Below are positions 45,510-55,356 of a DNA stretch of 64,000 nt, in pieces; within the stretch, counting starts at the first letter, position 1, and each line of letters opens with the position of its first letter. Under the pieces are notes generated by a model. It saw nothing but the letters and a program-made list of their open reading frames with translations. It was not told the DNA's origin and ran no database searches. Source of the stretch: Metaphire vulgaris (Eukaryota; Annelida; Clitellata; Crassiclitellata; Megascolecidae); the NCBI GenBank assembly GCA_018105865.1, contig CM030834.1, forward strand, positions 18,287,719 to 18,351,718, written 5' to 3'. The translations under genes and the position numbers were made by a program.

Positions 45510-45992
45510 TTAAATTGGGTTTTTTATCGACTTATCTACCAGATTCTCTCTTTTGGCGAAATCTGATGCTTCTTTTTGCGCCGCTGGAAGGTTGAGTCTG
45601 ATTCCCGATGAAACAAAAACAAAAGTGTGTTCGACCGGAACCAAATCAAAGGAACGCAGCATTACCGGCGCGCGAATTTGGCAGGTGCTTACGGCTTCTA
45701 AAAATATCCGCACAGCCAGCGCTGTTGCCTTTGAGGGCCCGTTGGCTCTGTAGGGGCAGTTTGTTGAACAGCGCGTAACCTGTGCGTTGTGAGGAGGAAG
45801 GAAGATGACCCCTTTAGGGCCTGGCACCAACCGCCTATAATCACTGTCCAACCACTTCGCTCGATTATCTCCTCTCCGGACGTTCCCGACAACCAGACCC
45901 TGGACATTTAACGTCAAGTACACGATGGAAACAAGCAGCCACCGCGACCTACCTGGAAGCGAGACCGCCCAATGAAAATATGACTGGACCAA
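45510..45992 (-). other. Unassigned 160-codon open frame
   Basis: Open for 483 bases between two stops, with ordinary amino-acid composition and no simple repeat, unlike most long frames here. It has no early ATG (the frame begins at TTG). A hydrophobic run WLLVSIVYLTLNVQGLVVG near its start could be a signal peptide or membrane segment. Internal GT sites (GTAAGC near 45690, GTAGGT near 45509) could be donors. I recognise no family. It lies on the strand of, and upstream of, the hemopexin exons. Confidence 0.2.
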
Positions 45993-46772
45993 ATCAAACC
46001 ATTCGCCGACTCGTTACCAACCTTGGACTGACCTCTGGATTTCAACCTCGAAACACCACGGACAAGATCTGAGATCACGACTATGATTTTTACTGAAACG
46101 ACCATCGACTGGTGTTAATGTAGGCCTACTCTACTACAATGGCGCTAAAAAGTTTACTACTATACAGTCAGTGTTGTTAATTCTTGGCCTTGTGCTTAGA
46201 CTTGTACTGTGCTCAAGTACCAAAAAGCAAGTGCTTGTGCTTGGCATTGAAGGTGGAGTACTTGTGCTTGTAGTTCACACCCTGCTGTTAAACAACTGAC
46301 AACATCAAATATAAGGTGCAATTTACAGTAGCGTGCATGTAAGTCCTGCCGAATATCTTGTGGAATGGCTATAGTAAGGCGATCGAGAGAAGATCCGCGT
46401 ATTAAGATATCTGGTTCATTATACAACAGGTTTTATAGACATCAAAAACAAGTTTTATAATTAATTCACTGCGTGAGAGAAGCCAAATGAAGACCTGTTG
46501 AATAGAGGGTGTACAGGACCTAGGTATGCATAAATCTAATCAATTTGAAGAAATTCTCCCGCAAAATCCAATTTTCCTCTTGCCCCATCTTCACTGCTTT
46601 AAACTTTGCAAGAATAATCAATAATACCTTTCTCAATTTCGATCTACAGGGTTCGAAATGAGCACTTCCAGCTATTTCATACTACACACTAACGCCATGC
46701 ATTGACTGTACGAGAACGAGGGACATAAACTAAATGAAAGTCCTGCCAAATATCTTGGGGAATGGCTAGTAA

Positions 46773-46941
46773 CAGTGTTTATTCTAGGCCTTCTCTGGGG
46801 GGATTCCTCCCAAAGTTTTAAAATTCCCAGATTTTTTATATGTTGGCTGGGAGATGGAAATCCCCAAGTGTGGAGACTCAGACCTTATCCCCCAAACATT
46901 TCAAAATTCCCCCAATGTCAAGGTGGCTAGAATAAACACTG
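46773..46941 (+). mobile_element. hAT-like miniature element, family D copy 3
   Basis: Ends CAGTGTTTATTCTAGG and GGCTAGAATAAACACTG, flanks GCTAGTAA and GCTAGTAG (7 of 8). The empty site is preserved in duplication unit 1. Confidence 0.93.
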
Positions 46942-46965
46942 GCTAGTAGGGCATCGAGGGAAGAG

Positions 46966-47152
46966 CAGTGGCGGCTCCACCGGGGAGGTGGGGCCTGTGC
47001 CCCCTATTGAGTGCCTGGCCTCCCCATTGGCCCCCCAGTTGGGACCCTATACTTAATGCTACATACATTAAACAACAAATGGTTGCCCCCATGATTAGAA
47101 GTTGCCACCCAAACGGCCCTCCCCCACTTGCCAAATCCTAGAGCCGCCACTG
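46966..47152 (+). mobile_element. hAT-like miniature element, family E copy 2
   Basis: Ends CAGTGGCGGCTCCACC and CTAGAGCCGCCACTG, perfect 8-bp duplication GGGAAGAG. The empty site is preserved in duplication unit 1. Confidence 0.95.
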
Positions 47153-47423
47153 GGGAAGAGTCGCACATTAAGATATCAAGATATCTGGTTAATTATACAA
47201 CAGGTCTTATAGACATCAAAAACAAGTTTTATAATTAAATCGGTGTGAGAGAAGCCAATTGAAGGCCTGTTGAATAGAGGGTTTATTGGGCCTTGATATC
47301 GAAAAATCTAATCGATTTGAAAAAAATATCCTACAAAATCCACACTTTCCTCTTGCCCCATCTTTACTGCTTTAATATTGACAAGAATAATCAATAATAT
47401 CATTCTCAATTTCGATCTACAGG

Positions 47424-47587
47424 CAGTGGCGGCTCCACAGAGGGGCCCGTGCCCCCTATTGAGTACCTGGCCCCTCTGTTGGGACCCTATACTTAATACC
47501 ACATACCTAACAACAAATGGTTGGCCCCCATGATTAGACGTTGCCACCCCCAACGCCCCCACTTGCCAAATCCTGGAGCCGCCACTG
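47424..47587 (+). mobile_element. hAT-like miniature element, family E copy 3
   Basis: Ends CAGTGGCGGCTCCACAG and CTGGAGCCGCCACTG; same body as copies 1 and 2. The flanks (TCTACAGG, CATTGGCG) do not match, so one side has been rearranged. It sits exactly where duplication unit 2 ends and LINE sequence begins. Confidence 0.85.
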
Positions 47588-47990
47588 CATTGGCGTCAGT
47601 TCTTTCTCAGTGTGCGGCCCTTAGCTCTGGAATTTATTACCAACAGCACTTCGTATAACCAGTGGTTAAAGTGGTTAGTTGGAACTTGGAGGTGCCGGGG
47701 CCCTACGCTGTGAAAACCCTGGGCCCGGGATATATTTGTCGGGGCTGATCAATGAGTTGCCGGGGCCGGTCCACTTTAACCACTGCGTATAACTAACAAT
47801 TTATCATCTTTCAGAACTGGTCTTAAAACGCATCTGTTTGACTTGACTTACTCCCCTTAGATTGCTCTCCCGCCGTTTCTGCTGATCTTTTCCGGCTTGA
47901 CCTGGCTCCGATTCAATTTGGGTTTGGTGCGCCATCGGTTGATGCCTTGGGTATTATTATAGTGGCGCTATAGAAGTTGATCGCAAAAAC
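47588..47990 (+). mobile_element. LINE 3' end fragment split by a miniature element
   Basis: Reads like the C terminus of CR1/L2-type LINEs (LWNLLPTALR, then after the insertion LSSFRTGLKTHLFDLTYSP) and ends GTGGCGCTATAGAAGTTGA, matching the LINE end near 30500. Confidence 0.65.
47660..47785. mobile_element. hAT-like miniature element, 126 bases
   Basis: Ends CAGTGGTTAAAGTGG and CCACTTTAACCACTG (15-bp perfect inverted repeat), perfect 8-bp duplication CGTATAAC. Inserted in a LINE end. Confidence 0.95.
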
Positions 47991-48166
47991 GCTAAATTTA
48001 AAAATAATGGCTCATCTTTCTCTCTTCACGTCAGTTTGAGTTCTGACAAACAAAAGGCTTTTATTTGAATGCAATTTAATGGATAAATTTTGGAAGATTT
48101 TTATTCTGCTAGGCCTATTTCAATGCACCCTATTACAGTAATATGAATTGCTGATCATGTAGTAGG

Positions 48167-48296
48167 CAGTGTTTATCATAGGCCTTCTCTCAGGGATGGA
48201 AATTTTCCCCTCCCCCCAAAGTGTGGAGACTCAGACCTTGTCCCCCCAAAACACTTCAAAATCCCCCCAATGTCAAGGTGGCTAGAATAAACACTG
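48167..48296 (+). mobile_element. hAT-like miniature element, family D copy 4
   Basis: Ends CAGTGTTTATCATAGG and GGCTAGAATAAACACTG; TGTAGTAG flanks both sides, with one extra G at the left junction. Confidence 0.85.
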
Positions 48297-49123
48297 TGTA
48301 GTAGGCCTACAGAGAAAATAGGGCTGTAAATAGTCATTGTGAATACCTTTGTAGTTGACTTCAGTCATCATCTGCTATCCTGGTTAATTGTAGATTAACT
48401 AGCAGCTACTAGCTACATTAAGTCAGTGCATGCACATTAATCAATTAGGAGTGACGACTATCTTTGACCTAGAGAATCACGAACAACTAATGATTAATAT
48501 GCACTCACTATAACAATATATATATGCCCCCAAATTTATACCCCTCCAAATCAAATTCCTGGCTATGCTCGTAACGCCCCCCGCTAGTTACTAAACAATG
48601 ATGCAATATACACTGTACTCGATTTAGTGGCTCAGGAGTACCGGTATACCTTCTTGCACTACCACACACAAACACTATTACTGCACTGTATTTATTGTGC
48701 ATAGTGGCCAATATTCTAAGGAAAAACCTTCAATATGACAACACATACAAAAATCAGCCATGAGCAGCAAATTTTCCTTTAAGAATTTAAACAATAAACA
48801 TTCAAAAATTAGATTTAAGTTTCTACACTTGCTGTAAAATCAAATTTATTTCAAGCTGTTATTGGTTCACATTGCTAGGGCAGGACAATGAGGTAGCAAT
48901 TCTGCCACTGAATGAATTTTCAAATTCTTCTTAAATTGCATCATGTGCACTTGATATTCATGGAAAAAATACATGTACACTAGAAACATAATGTTCTATA
49001 CACACGCTCGCGTCAATGTCATTTGAATTAAACAAAGTTACAGATAGTCAGGCCAGTGACGACAACTTGCACTCCTGTCCCTTTTTTCGGACGGCAATTT
49101 TATTTTGGGTTTCTGTCAACGAT
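48297..49123. other. Downstream flank of the zinc-finger gene
   Basis: Right-end fragment of family A at 48531-48585. TTTATT (AATAAA on the minus strand) near 48687 and 48845 could end the zinc-finger transcript. Otherwise AT-rich with no exon seen. Confidence 0.4.
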
Positions 49124-52102
49124 TTACATCTTCTTAGTGACACTGGTTTGGTTCATTTGATGAACGATCCGAAAATGTCTGGCATGATCCTTCTCTGTAA
49201 GAAAACACGCTTCACAAAGTTCACATCTAACACAAATACCAGCGTGCACATCGGAATAATGTCTAAACCGAGAAGTTCTACTCGTAAAGTTCGTGTCACA
49301 GAGCTTGCAGGATATCTTTTTCTTCCTCCGCTTTGAGTCACCTTGGCTGATTCTACAATGTCTGTGCACAAAATGCGTTGCAGCATTATTAATCCGCTGA
49401 AAACTGTAATCACACATGCTACACTTAACTGGCCTACTGTTACGATCCAGATGAACAAGTTTTGCATGAATCTCAAGGTTTCTCAGAGTACTGCAACTAT
49501 GGAAACATTGCCCACAAGATTTCAAAATGGGCTTCATCGGAACAGTCACAGTTTGAATACTTTTACTGGAAGAGAAAGATGTTGGACTTTTACTAAAGCT
49601 CTGAGTTTTAGATTCAAGAGTTGAGCTGCTGGTTTCAGTTTTAGATAAAGGACTTGAGCCCGTAGGGGAAATATATTGTTCTGGATGTCTTAGACGCAAA
49701 TGCCTTCTAGCAGAGTCTTTCACGATAAATCTGGAGTCGCACACTTTGCAAATAAAGCAGCCATCTCTTTCGACAATACAGCTCTGAATGACATTTCGGC
49801 TATGCCAAGTCCCACAGCTATTAGTCTTTGATTCAATTGGGCCAGATACATCGACCATGTCATGCATCGATCGTATGTGTGTGAACACACTAAAGCGCTT
49901 CGCGTAGTGACAGCCACAAAGCCTACAAGAAAAGCCGCTTCTACCGCTGCGCAGGCAATTCTTCCTAAGAAACTCAAGCTCTGTCTTTGAGGCTACCCTG
50001 TAGGAGCTCTTAGAATGATTGAAGCTCTTTTGCCTGCAGTACATGAAGTGCTTCCTCCATCCAAGGTAGGAAGCAAATCGACTCTGACACACCACACATG
50101 ACCATAGCTTTGCAGGAGTCCCTGCCTGAGAAGACGCCTGCTGAACATTGTGTTGTTGTGCCACAGCAGGCTTAGGGTGAAACTTGCTGCGGTGTTTATA
50201 CAAGCCACTCTTCGAAAGGAATGTCTGTTTGCAAACGGAACAGGCATGCATTCCTGTCGCCAAGTTGCAGTCAATTCCCTTTGACGACTTCAGTTCTGAT
50301 TTCTTACTCAGTAAAAGCCGACTCGAAGTCACTTTTTTGGTGACGTCGGACAAAGGAGTAAAATCGTTCAAACTGGAACGAAGACCAAGCTGCTGCTTCA
50401 AAACCATCGCAGCAGTCGGCGGCGATCCTGACGTAAATGCAGGCAAGTCATTATGATAATTCAGTAAGTAGTTAGGCATGACCAAGTTATCAAAGTCCTT
50501 TTGAAAATTCACCGGCACATCTTGCAATTCAACATCACAAGTGTCACGACTACTTGACACGTTACAGGCGATGCTTCTTTCAGAATCAGTATATTTGGAC
50601 AAGTTATTCGCCTCAATAGTGCAAACATCGACAATTTCGTCTTTCACAGTTAAAGTATCGGAAAGTACTCCTTGAATTCTATCGTGCAGTTTCGACTGCT
50701 GCAAAGAAAACCCTGGAAACATCGTTCTGCTCGCTTGTTTCGGAGTTTCGAAATTTTCAAGACGGCCACTTTCTACCGGTTCTGTCTTGAAACTGATGGT
50801 TCCACAAACTCTACCAAAATTCTTTGGCAGAGAACATCTTCCTTCAGCATGCATTTGACTCGTACGAGGACTCACGTCAGGAGCTAAAATAACATGGCAG
50901 AGCCTGCACTTGGATTTCATATGAACATGTTCCATGGGCTCTGGCAAGGCGTCGTCAGTGCGGCTAGAAGAAGCACAGATATCAGACTGTTCTTTATCGG
51001 ACTGTTCTTTTACCCGACAATCACTTTTTTTCTTTAGAATGGGTCTTCTAACAATACATGTATTAGAGTTAAAATCTTTCAGGACATTTTCATGCTTTGC
51101 TTCGATGTGCTGGAAAAGGTTACTCTTTTTGCTACTTCTACGAGGGCATAGCCGACACTTATAGCCTAGCCCACATGCTTTGATGTAATGAGACAACATG
51201 CGAATCTTTGCTACTCTCTGCTTCCTGTCAAAGAATCCCTGAGAATTATTTTTATTACAAATGTTCTTCTCGCCAACCCAACTTTTGTTGGCCTTCGTTG
51301 ACATACTACATAGCCAATTCGTTCTTCTAGAGACCTTGCAAATTGTCATGTCTTTCAAAATTTCTCCTAGTCTTTCCTTCAGTATTCTTTGATGTTTACG
51401 AAGATGTGCCACCATAAGACGCAGTGACGGACAGCAAAATGAACAGAACTGACAACACCTTCTACTGCTATCCAATTTGGCATACAAATGATTATGTGGA
51501 ATGGTTCTTACTAACTGAGTCTTACCTCTGATTTTCTTTAAATCCACGGCATGTGGACCAGTTTTATCTGTATGCTCAGAGCAAAGATGAAGGTACATAT
51601 TTTTCTTTTCAACACCGACTTTTCCACAATAAATGCACAAGCGTACTTCTCCAGCAACAACACTGTGCTTGCTAACAACCACATTCAGGTGCCAGTTGGA
51701 CAGATCTGATATGGTAGAACCATGCACCTCAGTGATATGGCACAACATCTGTGATCTATTGGTGCTCATTTTATCACAGACATTGCACAAAAGTCCATCG
51801 TCAACGTGTCTCATACAAGCTTCCACTGGATCAAAACTATTCTTGCAGTCTATACTTCCATTTAATTTCGCTGTTTTAACATCACAGTTCCTGTCAACGG
51901 CTTCGGAGAATTCTTCGACTGCGAAGGGAAAGCGACAATCAGATGCATTCATGTGCTTTATCAGTGACGTTTTGCTGTCAAAAAGTCGTTCACACGCACA
52001 ACGGAATTCATGCTCAACTCTGTGATGGACTGTAACCAGAACAGGACAAGAATAAGATTTAAGACAGTCTCCACAGCAGAAATGATGAGCTTCCAAATCC
52101 AT
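49124..52102 (-). CDS. Multi-C2H2 zinc-finger protein, 992 residues, single coding exon
   Basis: One uninterrupted frame from ATG at 52102 to a stop at 49124-49126. About 12 to 13 C2H2-like fingers are visible: one at the start (CCGDCLKSYSC...HHRVEH), a group around residues 100-240 (CNVCDK, CIYCGK, CQFCSF), one near 315 (CRLCPRR...HIEAKH), a finger-poor middle with acidic and Ser-rich sequence, then CSVCKQTF, CVVCQSRF, CRLCGCHY, CKVCDSRF, CGQCFHSC, CSMCDYSF, CKLCDTNF and CELCEACF near the C terminus. Linkers are long and irregular, not the TGEKP type of KRAB-like arrays. Likely a nuclear DNA- or RNA-binding regulator; the target is unknown. The ATG sits two bases after a CAG, so a 5' untranslated exon further upstream is plausible. 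I do not recognise an ortholog. Confidence 0.85.
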   Translation of the reverse strand: MDLEAHHFCCGDCLKSYSCPVLVTVHHRVEHEFRCACERLFDSKTSLIKHMNASDCRFPFAVEEFSEAVDRNCDVKTAKLNGSIDCKNSFDPVEACMRHVDDGLLCNVCDKMSTNRSQMLCHITEVHGSTISDLSNWHLNVVVSKHSVVAGEVRLCIYCGKVGVEKKNMYLHLCSEHTDKTGPHAVDLKKIRGKTQLVRTIPHNHLYAKLDSSRRCCQFCSFCCPSLRLMVAHLRKHQRILKERLGEILKDMTICKVSRRTNWLCSMSTKANKSWVGEKNICNKNNSQGFFDRKQRVAKIRMLSHYIKACGLGYKCRLCPRRSSKKSNLFQHIEAKHENVLKDFNSNTCIVRRPILKKKSDCRVKEQSDKEQSDICASSSRTDDALPEPMEHVHMKSKCRLCHVILAPDVSPRTSQMHAEGRCSLPKNFGRVCGTISFKTEPVESGRLENFETPKQASRTMFPGFSLQQSKLHDRIQGVLSDTLTVKDEIVDVCTIEANNLSKYTDSERSIACNVSSSRDTCDVELQDVPVNFQKDFDNLVMPNYLLNYHNDLPAFTSGSPPTAAMVLKQQLGLRSSLNDFTPLSDVTKKVTSSRLLLSKKSELKSSKGIDCNLATGMHACSVCKQTFLSKSGLYKHRSKFHPKPAVAQQHNVQQASSQAGTPAKLWSCVVCQSRFASYLGWRKHFMYCRQKSFNHSKSSYRVASKTELEFLRKNCLRSGRSGFSCRLCGCHYAKRFSVFTHIRSMHDMVDVSGPIESKTNSCGTWHSRNVIQSCIVERDGCFICKVCDSRFIVKDSARRHLRLRHPEQYISPTGSSPLSKTETSSSTLESKTQSFSKSPTSFSSSKSIQTVTVPMKPILKSCGQCFHSCSTLRNLEIHAKLVHLDRNSRPVKCSMCDYSFQRINNAATHFVHRHCRISQGDSKRRKKKISCKLCDTNFTSRTSRFRHYSDVHAGICVRCELCEACFLTEKDHARHFRIVHQMNQTSVTKKM

Positions 52103-52651
52103 CGCTGAATTTCAGTATGAGCAGAAGATCCTGTCAGAGACTTTATGCCACAAATCAATGGTCAAAAGGTTCCATAAATTGCACCACCAAGCTGATGATA
52201 TCCTTCAGATTGATCGAGGCTAAAAAGAACAGTTTAAGCATGTCCAAATAATGTTAATTGGATTACTAGCAGCATATGAAGACCATGACCTAGTCATAAT
52301 TTCAATAGTCATAAACATTTTAATCTAGTAGCTTAAGTTTGACAAAGAACATCTGAAATAATGGAAGCAGTTGCATAAATTCCTTTCTGAAATTTATAGA
52401 ACTAGCGTGATATTTGTCCCTGTTCAATATTTTCAGTAGTGACACTACTATCAAAATTTTCTGGAGGATTAATGCATATTTAGCAGTGTAACACATGATA
52501 GGGGATCATAGGCAGTGCAACACATGCCTATTAGAACTTATAAGAACATATAAAACAGCTCACTAAAGTAATTCATTTAGTACAGCCATTTATAATGTTA
52601 AGATTCTTGCTGTTTGTCCAGTTTGTCTGTTACCTTCAAGCGTTCTGATTG

Positions 52652-52779
52652 GTTGACTATTGGTAGGCGGTTTAGACTGTTTAGTCCTTACGTCGCGATG
52701 CGTTGGTGGGCGAGCGTTGACTATTGGTAGACGGTTTAGACCGTTTAGTCCTTACGATCGTGATGGCGTTGTTGGACGA
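52652..52779. repeat. 64-base tandem duplication upstream of the zinc-finger gene
   Basis: Two near-identical units (GTTGACTATTGGTAG-CGGTT and CCGTTTAGTCCTTACG type sequence). Each unit carries ATTGG, the reverse of a CCAAT box, and another ATTGG sits just before unit 1. About 550 bases upstream of the zinc-finger ATG, so it may lie in its promoter. Confidence 0.8.
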
Positions 52780-53319
52780 TGTTTATTAAGATGATTTATT
52801 AAACGCTATAACATAGCTAACAAAATTGTTCGTTTAATCAGATGTTAACAAGATTAGTCGAGTCATTGCAGCGTCAGAGGGGGCAGTCGCGAACGCCTCA
52901 ATTGGTAACAATGTCACTGAGGCGGGAGGATCTTAACGTACATTTTAACGTGTCACAAAAAATTCGTTTACAGCATCACCGTCCTGGCCACAGAGGAGGG
53001 ATTTTAACGTACGTAGGCCTAATTATTATGTGGCGCAGAGCTTGGCTAGGTGGTGATCATTGAAATGTTGAAATTCCGGCAGAGAATTCAATGAGTGGGT
53101 GTGACCATATAGGTATTGGATTAGTATTATCCTGCACTGCGATCTTCAGCCAGTGTAGCGAGCTTTAGCAAGCATCTTTCTAGTGTCACAATTAAAATGC
53201 TGTGCTGTTCTGAACTACAAAGCGCAAATTCAGACAACTCTCATCCAACGTAGTCGCTTCGCTTCCAAGATGGATAAGCATTACCTATAGCATCCACCGC
53301 GACTCAAACAAAGGCGATA

Positions 53320-54240
53320 TATCAACTAGAAATATATTCAGAAAGTTGTTGACGGAGTTTTCATCTTTGCAAGAATGTTCTGACGTTTTAAATTGCAATT
53401 AATGGCGAATGGTTGTGTAGGCTAAAAGCCTATAGGCGAACGGCCGCCGTTTCGGGGTATAGTTAGCGCGCCACGCACAGACTGAAGTAATCTAACCGTG
53501 TAAGTTGTAACAATTAGAGAACTGCGAGTGTTTAGATTTTCAAACTGATTAAAAATCAAAGCTTAAGTCGTCGTCGGTTAACGTCGGGCACAGTATGATT
53601 TCTTGTTCAAATGCAACTAAATACGTTCGTTTTAACATAAACCTTCGCCCTCGACACTTCGCCGAATACATAGACATATAATGAGCAAGGCACAAACATA
53701 GATTCTATTTTAAACAATTAAGTTTATAGATCATAATGATTATATATAGAAATATATTATAGAAAGTAAAGTTGACGGAGTTTTCATCTTAGCTGCAAGA
53801 ATGTTCAGCCTCTTTTAAATAGCTAATTAAAAGGTGTGGGATCAGTGTAGGCAAAAGGTCAATATCCGAAGCGAACGGAGGCTAGTTTTACAGCTATAGT
53901 TAAATGATTTCAGAAACAGACTGATTTAATCTAACCTGAAGACTTGAGGAGATAGTGAGAACTATAGGAAATGAGGAATCAGATTTTAAACTTTTAAAAA
54001 TCCAAGTGTAAGGGAAGCTGGGATCGAGTTAACGTTCAGGTGCAGCATATAAGGCACGATTTCTTTTTCAATGACTGCAACTGACAGACGTGAGATTTTG
54101 ACGAACGTAAACCTGAGGGGTAATAGTGATCGACAGACAGGTTTTGAATACTGAGACATATAATGAGCAAGGCATCTTATATTGATTTTATTTTTTAACA
54201 ATTAAGATTTTAGATGGGTGAAATAATGATTATATATAAG
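53320..54240. repeat. Diverged tandem duplication, about 430-base units
   Basis: Unit 1 (about 53320-53745) and unit 2 (about 53746-54240) share TTGACGGAGTTTTCATCTT, TGCAAGAATGTTC, AGACATATAATGAGCAAGGC and ATAATGATTATATATA in the same order. Inverted remnant of unit 1 (AACCGACGACGA-TT-AAGCTT, TTAATCAGTTTGAAA) at 54438-54495. Confidence 0.8.
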
Positions 54241-54312
54241 GATTATGTTATAGATCAAAGGCACTCATTCAATGGTTGAAAAGGAGTGTAATGAAAAAGC
54301 CAAGCCTATAGC

Positions 54313-54436
54313 GTGATTTAAAGTGGCTTAGGAGACATTACTGCCCGTGTGAAAGCCACTAGGGGCGCTAACAGGGCTTGAGCCTGCTCCGTCAGCCTGA
54401 CGCTCCAGCTCTACCCACTCTACCATCTTCCGCCCG
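54313..54436 (-). mobile_element. tRNA-derived SINE, copy 2
   Basis: Minus strand GGCGGAAGATGGTAGAGTGG through GGCTCAAGCCCTGTTAGCG and TAGTGGCTTTCACACGGGCA matches module 2 and tail of 31284-31410. Module 1 is not present. It lies within the inverted remnant of the 53-kb duplication. Confidence 0.75.
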
Positions 54437-54495
54437 TTGTTAACCGACGACGATTTTAAGCTTCGATTTTAATCAGTTTGAAACGCGACTAGTTA

Positions 54496-55356
54496 GTCGA
54501 AAATGAGTGTCCGAGTGTCGTTGTGCACAATAACCTCTCTGTCCTTGCTTTGTTTTGAAATCACAATGTCAAAACAAAACATTGTTCTTTGTCCGGTTGC
54601 TACAAAAGATAAACTGTTAAACATTTTCATTTTGACCAATTAGAGATATTCCATTATTTTCTATTTATCTATTACACACAGATGAAATCTATTTTTTCTT
54701 AGAGAAATCTGCAAAACAAGGTTTTTAGGAGAGAAAGTTCCATCATTTTGGCCACAAATGCATAACGAAACTACAAAAGATGGCAGCAGGAAAGGAAGAT
54801 GCCACAGAAAATGATGTGATGGTAACACACACAAGCGTGTGGTATAAATGGGATGAAAAAATATGCAAGTCTGCAAGAACTGACACACATACGTCACACG
54901 TGGCACAGTGATTAAAACACAGCATTCTTTAGTCTTTAATACCACTGTAGAGTTCAGTTCTAATTCTTATTAGCACTTTAGGTGGCTTCGATTTGCAGAC
55001 ATTCGCTTGTCCACCGGCTCTATTCATTATGGCTCAGTATGGTCGGCGGACGCTTTGGAAGTCTGGAGTTTGGAGTTTAGACTAATGAGTGAAAAGTGAT
55101 GACCTGTTCATAAATAAAGCACCATATAAATTGAATGTGTCTCAATTAGATTTGACCTAGACCTGACCTTTTTAGTAATGAAACGATTGGCGGATGAATT
55201 CAGAGCAGGAAATTCCTCGAGCGGATGTTTTAAAATTAATTACAAGTATTTCCATTAAATTTAATTTATTTTTCGTATTCGAATACGTCTGAACGCTGGT
55301 AACGATTGGCTTATTCAATCTCCATTCGGGAAGATTAACGCCAATACTGACGAACA
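54496..55356. other. Upstream flank of cytospin
   Basis: No repeat or exon supported. The zinc-finger gene and cytospin are head-to-head, about 3.2 kb apart, so this holds at least the cytospin promoter and 5' untranslated sequence. I see no convincing TATA box. Confidence 0.4.

Larger units (their letters stand above)
46339..47423. repeat. Diverged tandem duplication with later insertions
   Basis: Unit 1 (about 46339-46657) and unit 2 (about 46738-47423) share AAGTCCTGCC-AATATCTTG, TTATAGACATCAAAAACAAG, AAGAATAATCAATAAT and TCAATTTCGATCTACAGG in order. Unit 2 is longer because it holds the elements at 46773-46941 and 46966-47152; unit 1 lacks both. Confidence 0.85.

Noticed and set aside
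46167..46280. CAGTGTTGTTAATTCTTGGCC block as another miniature element
   Set aside because: Left end looks familiar but no paired end or flanking octamer could be seen.
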